A stretch of DNA of 64,000 nt from Gillisia marina (GTDB taxonomy: Bacteria > Bacteroidota > Bacteroidia > Flavobacteriales > Flavobacteriaceae): positions 1 to 64,000 of the forward strand of contig NZ_AJLT01000006.1 of NCBI RefSeq assembly GCF_000258765.1. Reading direction: 5' to 3'. Both the position numbers and the translations under genes were made by a program. A model generated the notes under the pieces. The model made no database searches. It saw nothing but the letters and a program-made list of their open reading frames with translations, and was not told the DNA's origin. Below, piece by piece: positions 52,161 through 62,021 of the stretch; positions within the stretch are counted from its first letter, which is position 1, and each line of letters begins with the position of its first letter.

Positions 52161-53543
52161 TTATAAATCGGTACCCTGTATAGCAAATTGGATGATCTTT
52201 AGTTTGTTGTTTTTTCTTAGGTAACTTTGGATGATATGTCGTGCGTCTCTATCGTTCGTCATAGGTGTAATAATAGAGCGAACAATATCTATATTATTCA
52301 TTTGGTGATTTAAGTTGAAAAAGCCAATTCCTTTAAATTCTCCCTCTTCTACCAAAAGAGCGCTTTTCTCATCGATCTCTCTCCCTCGTCCAATCACTAG
52401 CATATTCTGATTTTGGAAACTATGAAGCGCTATTACTTCCATGATCCGAGCATTATATTCTTCAGGAGTTTCTACATGAATACAGGCTCCTTTACAAGAT
52501 TTGATGGTGTAGCTGAAACAATTTCCATTACCCATATGCAGTCCTGTAAGTTTCTGACAAAGTTGATATTTCTCTACAATATTATGTAAGACAGATTTTG
52601 CCTGTTGTAGATTTGTAAAGGTGGTAATGCTTTTTTTACGGGCATTAGCTCTACCAATATTTAAATTGATATATCCGTTTTCATCTACCGATTCATATAA
52701 GGCATAATTAAAAATAGACTTTTTAAGGGCTTTATTGTATTTGGGCTTGATCTGTTTAATCTCTTCATTTTCCTTCAGCAAGGCTATTAATTCATTTCCG
52801 GTGGCTTCAAAACTTACCGAGGCTACTTCCTTTTGAACTTCTTTCGATTTATGGTTGTCGTTGGTAAAATGCTGATTGATACGCTTTCGTATGTTCTTGC
52901 TTTTTCCAATATATATGATTTCTCCCTCATTATTATGCAAGTAGTAAACTCCCGTGATCGATGGTAACTCTTCGATAATTTGGATGAGTTTGGAATCTAT
53001 TTGCTTGGAAGGTTCGTTTCTAACGGTAGCTTTAAGGATTGCTTTTTCAAGATCTTTTGCCATCAGCATTTTAAACAACTTTACTGTTGCCTGGGCATCT
53101 CCGTTAGCTCTGTGTCTATCGCTTAAAGGAATTCCTAAAGATTTAACGAGTTTTCCTAAACTATAAGAATCTTGTCCCGGAATAAGTTTTTTGGATAATT
53201 CTACCGTACAAAGGGTTTTGCGCTCAAAATCGAAACCGAGTCGACGAAATTCTAAACGTAGAATTCTATGATCGAATTTAGAATTATGAGCAACAACAAT
53301 ACATCCCGTAGTAATTTCTACTATTCGTTTAGCAACTTCATAAAATTTGGGAGCATTGCGAAGCATATCATTATTAATACCCGTGAGTCCAACTACAAAT
53401 GGTTGGATGGGCTGCTCTGGATTAACAAGACTAATAAATTGATCTACTACTTTGGAGCCATCAAACTTGTAAATGGCTATTTCTGTAATTCCTTCTTCAT
53501 TATACTTACCGCCGGTAGTCTCTATGTCTAATATTGCGTACAA
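52161..53543 (-). CDS. DEDDh exonuclease fused to GIY-YIG endonuclease domain
   Basis: A 460-residue nuclease. Residues 1-165 are a DnaQ-like 3'-5' exonuclease: Asp6 and Glu8 in LDIETTGG, Asp91 in KFDH, His144 and Asp149 in RHRANGDA. Residues 195-285 are a UvrC-type GIY-YIG domain (TGVYYLHN, then IIYIGKSKNIRKRI). The remaining region to about 460 resembles the spacer seen in UvrC/Cho-like proteins. A role in DNA repair is inferred, possibly like Cho or the mycobacterial UvrC-exonuclease fusions. Starts with TTG. Confidence 0.92.
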   Translation of the reverse strand: MYAILDIETTGGKYNEEGITEIAIYKFDGSKVVDQFISLVNPEQPIQPFVVGLTGINNDMLRNAPKFYEVAKRIVEITTGCIVVAHNSKFDHRILRLEFRRLGFDFERKTLCTVELSKKLIPGQDSYSLGKLVKSLGIPLSDRHRANGDAQATVKLFKMLMAKDLEKAILKATVRNEPSKQIDSKLIQIIEELPSITGVYYLHNNEGEIIYIGKSKNIRKRINQHFTNDNHKSKEVQKEVASVSFEATGNELIALLKENEEIKQIKPKYNKALKKSIFNYALYESVDENGYINLNIGRANARKKSITTFTNLQQAKSVLHNIVEKYQLCQKLTGLHMGNGNCFSYTIKSCKGACIHVETPEEYNARIMEVIALHSFQNQNMLVIGRGREIDEKSALLVEEGEFKGIGFFNLNHQMNNIDIVRSIITPMTNDRDARHIIQSYLRKNNKLKIIQFAIQGTDL

Positions 53544-53557
53544 AAATCTTTTTCTTC

Positions 53558-54217
53558 TTAATTATAATTTCGTTCTCCAAAGATAGCACTTCCTATTCTT
53601 ACCATATTGCTACCACAGGTAACGGCTATTTTGTAATCGCCGCTCATTCCCATTGAAAGCACCTCAAATTGAGGCTGCTTTTTCTTGAGATCGTCGTAAA
53701 CAGACTTTAGATAATCGAATTCCCCTCTCACTTTTGCTTCGTCGTCAGAGAAAGTTGCCATTCCCATTAGTCCAATTACTTTTATATTCTTCAATTCTTG
53801 AAATTCTTCTGAAGCAAGAATCTCTCTAGCTTCATCTGCATCTAAACCAAATTTGGATTCTTCTTCAGCAATTTTAATTTGAAGCAAACAAGAGATGGTT
53901 CTCTCATTTTTTTTCGCTTCCTTATCGATCTCTTTCAGCAACTTAAGACTATCTACTGCATGGATTAAACTCACAAATGGTGCCATGTATTTCACTTTAT
54001 TGCGCTGTACATGCCCAACCATATGCCACTGAATATCTCTAGGAAGATTTTCCCACTTTTCAGCCATTTCCTGAATCTTATTCTCGCCAAATACGCGTTG
54101 TCCTGCTTGATATGCCTCCAAGAGATCGCTGGTAGGTTTGGTTTTAGAAATTGCAACTAAGGTTATATTCTCTCCAAGCTCATCTTGGTATCGTTTAATA
54201 TTTTCGGAAATTTCCAT
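53558..54217 (-). CDS. yggS: YggS family pyridoxal-phosphate homeostasis protein
   Basis: A 219-residue PLP-binding barrel protein. The Schiff-base Lys25 lies in AISKTKPTS, FGENKIQEM follows, WHMVGHVQRNK and LSMGMSGDY are family motifs, and the C-terminus is RIGSAIFGER. It keeps PLP balance; no enzymatic activity is firmly known. Usual length. Confidence 0.96.
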   Translation of the reverse strand: MEISENIKRYQDELGENITLVAISKTKPTSDLLEAYQAGQRVFGENKIQEMAEKWENLPRDIQWHMVGHVQRNKVKYMAPFVSLIHAVDSLKLLKEIDKEAKKNERTISCLLQIKIAEEESKFGLDADEAREILASEEFQELKNIKVIGLMGMATFSDDEAKVRGEFDYLKSVYDDLKKKQPQFEVLSMGMSGDYKIAVTCGSNMVRIGSAIFGERNYN

Positions 54218-54264
54218 TCTCTAAAATTAAGTAATTATTAGCCTATACAGACCTACTACTGGTG

Positions 54265-55500
54265 CTAAAATTCATAAATTGTTAGTCCGCTTCTTAGTTT
54301 TGGCTCGATATAAGTGCTTTTTGGAGGCATGGTTAAGCCTTCGTCTGCCACTTTTTTAAGTTCATCTATGGTTAGTGGTAACATACCAAATCCAACTGCA
54401 AAATTCCCGCTATCTACTTGAGATTTAATTTCTATTAAATCATTTCTTCCATGGATATAAGCAATCCTATTATCATTACGAAGATCCTGAATATTTAGGA
54501 TGGGCTTTAGTACTTTCTCGTATAAAATATAGGTGTCTAGACTACTCAGGGAATTGGTGAATTCGTAATTCGTTTTTCGCAAATACAACGAATAGAATTC
54601 GCCATCCAGATACATGTTAAAATGATGTTTTTTCGTGGGTGTGTATACCTCTAGCCCTCGGCTTTCTATTCTAAACCAAAGATCCAGTTGCATTAAAAAT
54701 TCCTCTTTACATAAACTGTTGAGGTCTTTAATTAATCTACTGAATTCAAAAATCTGTAGTTTGCTTTCAGAAATAAGAAAGCTCATAAAATAATTATATG
54801 GCTCTTCTCCCGTATGATTGGGATTTGCATCTTTAGATTCTTTTGCAAGTAAATGGGAGGAAGCACTTCGATGATGCCCATCTGCAATATAAAGTGCAGG
54901 CATGGCTTCAAATTCAGATTTTATTTGATCTATGGATGCTGCATCACAGATTTTCCATAAATAATGAGTTTCTTTATTATAGGTGGAAAATTCATATTCG
55001 GGTTTGCTTTTCATTACCTTTTCCAAAAGCTCATCTATAACCTTGGAATCGGGATAGGTGAGGAGCACCGGCTCTGTATTAAAACCTACCACCTTTAAAT
55101 AATCCTTGAAGAGGTTTTCCCGATACGCTATGGTGTCTTCATGCTTTTTTATAACATTGTCCTCATAGTCCTGCACGCTGGCCGCTGCAATAATCCCCGA
55201 AAACATATTAGTTCTTGTAACTATCTTATAAAAATAGTAGCACGGGCTAGCATCCTGAATAAAGATATTTTCTTCTTTAAATTCCAGATACCGGTTCTTT
55301 ACCAACTGAAAACGTTTTTCGCCGGTAATTTCATGCTGAAATTTATAACCCGGATTAATAATATGCAGGAAAGAAAAGGGATTGTATTCCAATTGGGCTT
55401 TTAATTCGCCCACACCATAATCTTCGTAAGGCCTAGATGCGACCATTCCCGCCTTATCTTTGGTAGGTCTAACTGCTTTAAACGGAACTATTTTTGCCAA
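54265..55500 (-). CDS. DUF1015 family protein
   Basis: A 411-residue protein opening AKIVPFKAVRPTKDKAGMVASRPYE (read in part), the signature of DUF1015, with the further motif YIADGHHRSASS near residue 205. In some bacteria this family sits in serine-catabolic or other amino-acid clusters; here its partners are yggS downstream and 3-hydroxybutyryl-CoA dehydrogenase upstream, so function stays open. Start is a TTG at 55500; no ATG is available upstream in frame. Confidence 0.92.
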   Translation of the reverse strand: MAKIVPFKAVRPTKDKAGMVASRPYEDYGVGELKAQLEYNPFSFLHIINPGYKFQHEITGEKRFQLVKNRYLEFKEENIFIQDASPCYYFYKIVTRTNMFSGIIAAASVQDYEDNVIKKHEDTIAYRENLFKDYLKVVGFNTEPVLLTYPDSKVIDELLEKVMKSKPEYEFSTYNKETHYLWKICDAASIDQIKSEFEAMPALYIADGHHRSASSHLLAKESKDANPNHTGEEPYNYFMSFLISESKLQIFEFSRLIKDLNSLCKEEFLMQLDLWFRIESRGLEVYTPTKKHHFNMYLDGEFYSLYLRKTNYEFTNSLSSLDTYILYEKVLKPILNIQDLRNDNRIAYIHGRNDLIEIKSQVDSGNFAVGFGMLPLTIDELKKVADEGLTMPPKSTYIEPKLRSGLTIYEF

Positions 55501-55615
55501 TGAATTTTTAGTTTCAGATTTTATGAAAAGAGTCTTTTTAAATGCCCTCTAGTATTTTGTGTTTTATAATTCCACGCAATCTCACCGGTAAATAAAATAG
55601 CTAATGATAGATTTT

Positions 55616-55674
55616 TGTCAGCTTGAGCGGAGTCGAAAGCTAAGCAAAACATCTCGACTGCGCTCGATGTGACA
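55616..55674. repeat. Intergenic palindromic repeat, family A
   Basis: TGTCAGCTTGAGCGGAGTCGAAAGC at the left pairs with CTCGACTGCGCTCGATGTGACA at the right, so 59 bases fold into one hairpin. It lies between the DUF1015 gene and the dehydrogenase. Confidence 0.75.
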
Positions 55675-55717
55675 TTAAATTCTAATACTGGTTAAAAGAG
55701 ATAACATTTTATGTTTT

Positions 55718-56605
55718 TTAGCTGAATTGTTTTGAAACTTTTTCTGCTTTTCTGTTTTCAGAATAGTCATAAAAACCTTCTCCAGATTTCACTCCTAATT
55801 TTCCTGCACGCACCATATTTGTTAATAATGGGCAAGCTGCATATTTAGGATTTTTGAAACCTTTGTACATTACTTGAAGGATAGAATGACAAACATCTAA
55901 ACCTATAAAGTCTGCTAATTGAAGTGGTCCCATTGGATGTGCCATCCCTAATTTCATTACCGTATCTATCTCATAAACTCCCGCAACACCGTTATAAAGT
56001 GTTTCAATAGCCTCGTTGATCATTGGCATTAAAATTCTGTTGGCCACAAAACCAGGATAATCGTTTACTTCTACCGGGCTTTTGCCAAGTTTCTCTGAAA
56101 GATCCATGATGGTTTTGGTAACCTCGTCGCTGGTATTGTATCCTCGAATAATCTCTACCAATTTCATTACAGGAACAGGGTTCATAAAATGCATTCCTAT
56201 CACTCGAGATGGATTAGAAATTTTTGAAGCTATTTGGGTAATAGAGATAGAAGAAGTGTTGGTAGCTAGAATAGTATCCTCATCACAATTTGAATCTAAT
56301 TGATCGAATATTTTTAATTTGAGATCTTCATTTTCTGTAGCAGCTTCAACAACAAGTGAAACATTCTTTACGCCTGAAGGGATGTCGATAAAAGTCTTTA
56401 TGTTTTTTAAAGTTGTTTTTTTATCAGCTTCAGTGATTTTCTCTTTAGCCACCATTCTGTCAAGGTTTTTGGAAATAGTATCCACTCCCTTTTGAAGGCT
56501 TTCCTTAGAAATGTCTATCAGATTCACTTTGTATCCACTTTGAGCAAAGGTGTGGGCAATTCCGTTCCCCATGGTTCCTGCTCCAATTACTGCTATGTTT
56601 TTCAT
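55718..56605 (-). CDS. 3-hydroxybutyryl-CoA dehydrogenase
   Basis: A 295-residue NAD(P)-dependent 3-hydroxyacyl-CoA dehydrogenase. The Rossmann motif GAGTMGNGIAHTFAQSG is at residues 7-23, followed by ATNTSSISITQIA, MHFMNPVPVMKLVE (the catalytic His-Phe-Met region), GFVANRILMPMINEA and GPLQLADFIGLD. It interconverts acetoacetyl-CoA and 3-hydroxybutyryl-CoA in fatty-acid or butyrate metabolism. Monocistronic, between two family A repeats. Confidence 0.95.
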   Translation of the reverse strand: MKNIAVIGAGTMGNGIAHTFAQSGYKVNLIDISKESLQKGVDTISKNLDRMVAKEKITEADKKTTLKNIKTFIDIPSGVKNVSLVVEAATENEDLKLKIFDQLDSNCDEDTILATNTSSISITQIASKISNPSRVIGMHFMNPVPVMKLVEIIRGYNTSDEVTKTIMDLSEKLGKSPVEVNDYPGFVANRILMPMINEAIETLYNGVAGVYEIDTVMKLGMAHPMGPLQLADFIGLDVCHSILQVMYKGFKNPKYAACPLLTNMVRAGKLGVKSGEGFYDYSENRKAEKVSKQFS

Positions 56606-56744
56606 GCTTTTTTTTTTATTAGTTAGTATCGGTATAAATTCTCCGACAGCTTTTGTTAATATATTTTTAAAGAGGTTAGCTGATAACTATACGCGATTTT
56701 TATCATCTATTTTGTTGAATTTTAATTAATTAGATTTCTCGTTT

Positions 56745-56811
56745 TGTCTGTTCGAGCGCAGTCGAGAACTTTGTGGTTTAAAAAGAGGTTTCGACTCCGC
56801 TCAACCTGACA
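56745..56811. repeat. Intergenic palindromic repeat, family A
   Basis: TGTCTGTTCGAGCGCAGTCGAGAAC at the left and GTTTCGACTCCGCTCAACCTGACA at the right are complementary; the spacer is AT-rich. Confidence 0.75.
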
Positions 56812-56858
56812 TTCCAAGACAAATCTTTTTTTTTGATAAAAATTTAACCACTGACCTT

Positions 56859-57824
56859 CTATTTCTTAAAACTTTCTATTACCATATTTGCCACTTTTAA
56901 CGCCTTTGCACCTTGTTCTAAGCTTACCACCGGTTCTGTATTATTATTTATCGCGTGCGCAAAAGATTCCAATTCATCTAAAATTGCATTATTCACAGCT
57001 ACAGTTGGATTCTCAAAATAGATCTGTTTTTTAACGCCTTCAGCATTCTGAAGGATCATTGCAAAATCATCTGGATCCTTAGGTGCATCCTTCATTTTTA
57101 CCACTTCACATTTACGTTCAAGAAAATCTACAGAGATATAGGCATCCTTTTGAAAAAATCGAGCCTTACGCATATTTTTAAGCGAAATTCTACTTGCGGT
57201 TAAATTGGCAACACAACCATTTTCAAACTGAATTCTTGCATTGGCGATATCTGGAGTTTCACTAATTACTGAGACTCCGCTGGCATAAACGTTTTTTACA
57301 GGGGATTGTACGACGCTCAAAATCACATCGATATCATGGATCATCAAATCTAAAACCACCGGTACATCTGTCCCTCGCGGATTGAACTCTGCCAACCTGT
57401 GCGCTTCAATAAACATTGGATAACCAATCTTATCTTTACATGCAATAAATGCAGGATTAAAACGCTCCACATGACCCACTTGCCCTTTAACTTTATGGTG
57501 TTTCGCTAATTCGATTAATTCTTCAGCTTCAGCATAGGTGGAAGTAATAGGTTTTTCAACAAAAAGATGTTTTCCGGCAGTGATCGCTTTTTTAGCGGTT
57601 TCGAAATGAGTAATAGTAGGAGTTACTACATCTATCATATCTACAGCTTCTATGAGAGCTTCAGCAGAATCGAAACTTTTATATCCAAAATCGTTTTCTA
57701 TCTCTTTGGCTCGTTTGGTATCTCCGTCATAAAATCCTATCAACTCATATTCCGAAGATTGTTGGAGCAATTTTAAATGGATCTTACCCAAATGTCCTGC
57801 CCCAATTACACCAGCTTTTAGCAT
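56859..57824 (-). CDS. Gfo/Idh/MocA family oxidoreductase
   Basis: A 321-residue NAD(P)-dependent dehydrogenase. The N-terminal Rossmann fold opens LKAGVIGAGHLGKIHLKLL; the conserved EKPIT motif (Lys near residue 96) and the C-terminal barrel with DLMIHDIDVILS, where the His is a likely catalytic residue, follow. The family acts on sugars, inositols and related metabolites; this substrate is unknown. Divergent from pcm. Confidence 0.92.
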   Translation of the reverse strand: MLKAGVIGAGHLGKIHLKLLQQSSEYELIGFYDGDTKRAKEIENDFGYKSFDSAEALIEAVDMIDVVTPTITHFETAKKAITAGKHLFVEKPITSTYAEAEELIELAKHHKVKGQVGHVERFNPAFIACKDKIGYPMFIEAHRLAEFNPRGTDVPVVLDLMIHDIDVILSVVQSPVKNVYASGVSVISETPDIANARIQFENGCVANLTASRISLKNMRKARFFQKDAYISVDFLERKCEVVKMKDAPKDPDDFAMILQNAEGVKKQIYFENPTVAVNNAILDELESFAHAINNNTEPVVSLEQGAKALKVANMVIESFKK

Positions 57825-57981
57825 GTTTTTACGTTTTCAACAAAAATAGCATTTCTTAGCATAAAGCCAATACCAATTTGGTTGTAAATGATTTAGTACA
57901 ATCGTTAAATAATAATTAAAACATAGCTTGAAGCCTTGGCTAAGATTGTTTAATTTTATGCCATAATTGGAATTTATTAAG

Positions 57982-58623
57982 TTGAAGGATACATTTAGAC
58001 ATAAGGGGAAAAGGCAACAATTGGCAGCAATTGTGGAAGCAAAAGGAGTGAGGGATAAAAAGGTTTTAGCTGCGATTAATAAAATTCCTAGGCACCTCTT
58101 TATGGATAGTAGTTTCGAAGATCACGCCTACCAGGATAAAGCATTTCCCATTGCTGCAGATCAAACTATTTCTCAACCTTATACCGTTGCATTTCAAACC
58201 GAGTTGTTGGAAATTAAAAAAGGAGATAAGGTACTCGAAATTGGAACTGGAAGTGGCTATCAAACCGCCGTTTTATGTGAATTGGGAGCAAAGGTGTATA
58301 GTATAGAACGCCAAAGAGAACTATACAGAAAAACCAAAGTTTTCTTAGCTAAAATTGGGTACAGACCCAAATATTTGAGTTTTGGAGACGGATACAAAGG
58401 ATTGGAAGAATATGCGCCCTACGATAAAATTATAGTTACCGCCGGTGCGCCTTATGTTCCTAATCCGTTATTGGCTCAATTAAAGATTGGAGGCCGTTTG
58501 GTTATTCCGGTTGGGGAGGACGTGCAGGTAATGACACTTTTTGTACGAAAATCTGCCAAGGAATTCGATAAAAAGGAATTTGGTGATTTTAGATTTGTTC
58601 CTCTTTTGGAGGATAAGAATTAG
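57982..58623 (+). CDS. pcm: Protein-L-isoaspartate O-methyltransferase
   Basis: A repair enzyme of 213 residues that methylates L-isoaspartyl residues in damaged proteins. Motifs: QTISQPYTVAFQTELLEIKKG (in part), LEIGTGSGYQTAVL and IIVTAGAPYVPNPL. I place the start at TTG 57982, which gives the family-like N-terminus KDTFRHKGKRQQL; a TTG at 57967 would add five residues. A weak hairpin follows the stop. Confidence 0.94.
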   Translation: MKDTFRHKGKRQQLAAIVEAKGVRDKKVLAAINKIPRHLFMDSSFEDHAYQDKAFPIAADQTISQPYTVAFQTELLEIKKGDKVLEIGTGSGYQTAVLCELGAKVYSIERQRELYRKTKVFLAKIGYRPKYLSFGDGYKGLEEYAPYDKIIVTAGAPYVPNPLLAQLKIGGRLVIPVGEDVQVMTLFVRKSAKEFDKKEFGDFRFVPLLEDKN

Positions 58624-58645
58624 ACTCTCATTGAGGGTTTTATTT
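58622..58645 (+). terminator. Weak hairpin after pcm
   Basis: ACTCTCA-TTGAGGGTTTTATTTATT: a short imperfect stem followed by a T-rich tail directly behind the stop codon. Confidence 0.5.
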
Positions 58646-58670
58646 ATTTATTGTTTTAAAGTAAATGATT

Positions 58671-58763
58671 TGTCGGTTCGAGCCCTTTGACTTCTCTCAG
58701 GATAAACTAAAGTCGAGAACTTTTGGACTAAATAAATAGGTTTCGACTCCGCTCAACCTGACA
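58671..58763. repeat. Intergenic palindromic repeat, family A (expanded spacer)
   Basis: TGTCGGTTCGAGC at the left and GTTTCGACTCCGCTCAACCTGACA at the right, with AGTCGAGAAC in the middle. A 30-base insert (CCTTTGACTTCTCTCAGGATAAACTAA in part) splits the left arm compared with the other copies. Confidence 0.7.
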
Positions 58764-58819
58764 AGCTAACTTGCTAGAAGTTTGCACTTTAATAAGAAAA
58801 ATATTCTAACTTTTTAGCA

Positions 58820-61306
58820 CTATTCTAAAATCCCTAGAAATTTAAGTCCGAAGATAAAGGCACCTTCAGTTTTTCCTTGATAATTGGAGACTACATAATC
58901 CAGTCTTAACAACCTGTATTTTCCAAATCCTAAATTGTCTATTCCAACAGAAAACTCTGTGTAAGGCTTATTGTTTTCAATGGAAAGGGCATGTGAACCA
59001 AGGATCAAGTTATAATTCAGTTTATTTATCAAAGGAAGTTTCCCTAAGATCCAACCTTGAAAATCATGCTCTGCATGTACTTCCAAATAGTTGTTTTTGG
59101 TGCTCAGATCATAATATGGCAATAAGTTGAATTTGTTGAGGTAGCTGCCGCTTCCAATTCGAGTTTGATTCCCATTAAAGTGTTGATAATCCAAATAGGA
59201 GATTTCATTATCAGTTAGAAATGCACCAGCCTTCAAAGTATATCCAAAATTCCCTTTATTGCCTAGTTTTATGGTTTGAGTAAGCGCTGCCCGAACCTGA
59301 TCGAAATTATAATCAGAAATATCACTGCCAAAACCTTTCTCGTAGGTTAGCCATAGCGTTGGAAATTTATTAGAAGGCACATTTACTTTACTATCTGGAT
59401 AACTCATATATTTCTGAGCAAAATCTATTCTTCCGGAAATATTCAACTTAAAAATATGATGATCTTCAAAAGGGGCACTTCCAAAATTAGTTGGCTGCAA
59501 AGGATTGTTGGAACTATAGACAATATCATCACGATTCACCCAAGAATGATCATTAGTATTAAATAACGCATTTCGTTGCTGATAACTAATGTCTGAAAAC
59601 AATCTAAATCCGTTAAAAAGTTCTTGCTGATAGGAGATTTCTGCAAACTGTTTTTCGTATAATTTCAAATAATTTCGTTCGAAAAATAAGCTGGTGATAT
59701 CGTTTATTCTTTCTGAAATTGGAAGTGTAGGATTTATTTGCGCGGTTTCTACTCCGGCTTCCACATTCAAAATTGGCTTGGAAATATTGTTGAATTTCTT
59801 CTGAAAACCTGCTATTATTCTGAAGCGCTCATCACTAAAACCATAATTCATATTAGAGTAAATCCTCCAGTATTTTCCGAAATTATCATCTAAGTTCCTT
59901 CTATAAGCGATATTTACTGAAGTATTGTAGCCTTGAACTGTATTATAATGTGTGCCAAATAAGGGTGAAGAAATACTAATGCGCTGCTTTTTATAGGTAT
60001 TTCCATAGCTATAACCAAAGAGCAAGTTTGAGATGGAGAATTTATTTTGTGCTGTATCTACAGAATCCAGATATTTTTTTGGAACTTTTTTAGCTCTTGT
60101 ATGCTATCCTTCTTCACATAATCTGTTAACTCTTCTGTAGTTAATGGTACCGGCCTAATTTTGTTCCAGTAGAGAGAATCTTTTTTGTTGGCCTCATCGG
60201 CAAAACTTAAAACCTCTCTGGTAAAGGTTCTTTTTTCAAATTGAGGCTCGAAATTATAATTACTGTAAACCGCAGTAAATCTTCCATCTCCACCAATTCC
60301 AAACATCGAAAAGCTAAAATCTACCGCCTGACTAATTTTGATCCAGAATTTGTTTTCTTCAGAATATTTGAAGTTTTGTGTAAAAGTGAGTTCCTCTATT
60401 GGTGCCACTTGAATTGCTTGACCTGTAGTTTTTAGTTCTGTTCCAAAGATTTGCCAAGTGTCCTCTACAATATAAATGAAGCCACTAAAAACTCGATCTT
60501 TTGAACGTTTGGGTGTTACTAGAATCTTATTAATAAGGTAACCTTCGGTATCATAAAAAACGCCTTCTAACTTATAATCGTAATAGTTGAAAGCATAATC
60601 GGCGATAGGAGAAACTATTTCAGCATTAATTTCTATCGTATTATTATAAAAGGAAAAATCAGATTCTTCAGCAGAATTTAAGCTGAAACCATTGTCATTC
60701 CCACTTACTTTAGAGGCTATAATTTTCTCTTTAAAATCATCGGGTGCACGAAAGGTAATTTCAGAAATAGTTTCACTTAAGTAGATTATTCCGCTGCGCG
60801 TAGAATCCAAGCCTCCACCGAGATCCCCAAGCTCTTGTCCTAATATTTTTTCCGGTGCATTTTTAATACGCCACAAACCTCGGGAATAATAATTGGCAGT
60901 ATATTGTTCTAATTTCGCAAGATTTTGCTTTCTGTTTTCAATTGCACTTCTTATGATTCTATTGGCTGGATTATCTTTGGAATCAATGGTTACCTCGTCT
61001 AGATTTGTAGTTTCAGAAGTTAATTGGACGTCTAGTTGGAAAGGAAATTTATCTACAAGGATCTTTTTTTTTGAGGGTTTGATATCCCAAAAATTGAAAA
61101 ACTAATTCGTATTCACCTGTTTTAGATAATCGAAGTTCGAAATTGCCATCTTCGTTGGTAGTCGTTCCATATTTTCCGTCCTCAGTATAAATATTCACAT
61201 ATGGCAGAAACAGGTCATTGCTATCTCTAACAGTTCCAATAACTTGTGCAAATGTGAATTGGGAAAAAAGTAAAAGAAAAAGGAGGGATTTTAAGCTACC
61301 ATTCAT
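58820..61306 (-). CDS. DUF5686 / carboxypeptidase-regulatory-like outer-membrane protein (two frame breaks)
   Basis: Three consecutive frames form one gene. The first (from ATG 61306) has a signal peptide and a carboxypeptidase regulatory-like domain (VIGTVRDSNDLFLPYVNI). The T9 run at 61065-61073 carries one base too many; removing it gives LKKKILVDKFPFQLDV...NRIIRSAIENRK and joins the second frame (RIKNAPEKILGQELGDL). The T7 run at 60074-60080 is one base short; adding one gives FQKKYLDSVDTAQNKFSISNLLFGYSYG. The C-terminal part is an outer-membrane barrel ending FIFGLKFLGILE. The repaired protein has 828 residues, typical of DUF5686. Function unknown. Confidence 0.88.
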
Positions 61307-61360
61307 AAACAGAGGTTTTATCTCTGCAAAATAGCCAAATAAAAGAGATGAGAGCTAGGC

Positions 61361-61816
61361 TTAATTAAAGTCTTTTTTAATTCGGTCTAAATTGCGTTTA
61401 TTATCCCTGTCCTTCATAGTTTCCCGCTTGTCGTATAACTTTTTACCTTTTGCCAAGGTGATCTTAAGTTTTGCAATTCCACGATCGTTGATGAAGAGGT
61501 TGATAGGGATAATAGTAAGCCCTGTATTCTTAACTTCTTTTTCCAGTTTTTTTAACTCTCCTTTATTCAGAAGTAATTTACGTTCACTTTTAGGATTGTG
61601 ATTAAAGTGCGTGGCGTGAGAATACTCTTCTACGTGCATATTGATTACAAAAAGCTCATGATTTTGAAACTCACAAAAACTTTCGGCAATAGATGCTTTC
61701 CCCAAGCGAATAGCTTTAATCTCCGTCCCTGCAAGTTTTATGCCTGCCACATAGGTGTCTAGAAATTCATATTCAAATTTCGCTTTACGGTTTTTTATGT
61801 TGATGGTATTCTTCAT
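61361..61816 (-). CDS. smpB: SsrA-binding protein SmpB
   Basis: A 151-residue RNA-binding protein that brings tmRNA to stalled ribosomes. KNTINIKNRKAKFEYEFLDTYVAGI, LAGTEIKAIRLGKASI, HVEEYSHATHFNHNP and KLKITLAKGKKLYDKRE are family motifs. The C-terminal tail is basic. The tmRNA gene is not in this window. It lies 54 bases downstream of the DUF5686 gene end-to-start on the minus strand, upstream in transcription. Confidence 0.97.
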   Translation of the reverse strand: MKNTINIKNRKAKFEYEFLDTYVAGIKLAGTEIKAIRLGKASIAESFCEFQNHELFVINMHVEEYSHATHFNHNPKSERKLLLNKGELKKLEKEVKNTGLTIIPINLFINDRGIAKLKITLAKGKKLYDKRETMKDRDNKRNLDRIKKDFN

Positions 61817-62021
61817 AGAGGCACAAAAATAGGAAGGTTTCTTTAGAAATTCCTATAATGATTTTGTAAAGTTTTGAGATCGGTGTTTTCTGAAAAGTTG
61901 GCAAAAAATTTTATCAGGTGTAAGGAGTTTGGAATAATGCAGTCTTAAAATAGTGATATTATGAATTAGACAATTTCTGTTGTGTTAATTTTTTTATCTT
62001 AGCGCCTATTTTAACTGAATT

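Noticed and set aside
40220-58763. CRISPR array from the recurring TCGAGCGGAGTCGA motif
   Set aside because: Copies are kilobases apart, palindromic and lack regular spacers or cas genes.
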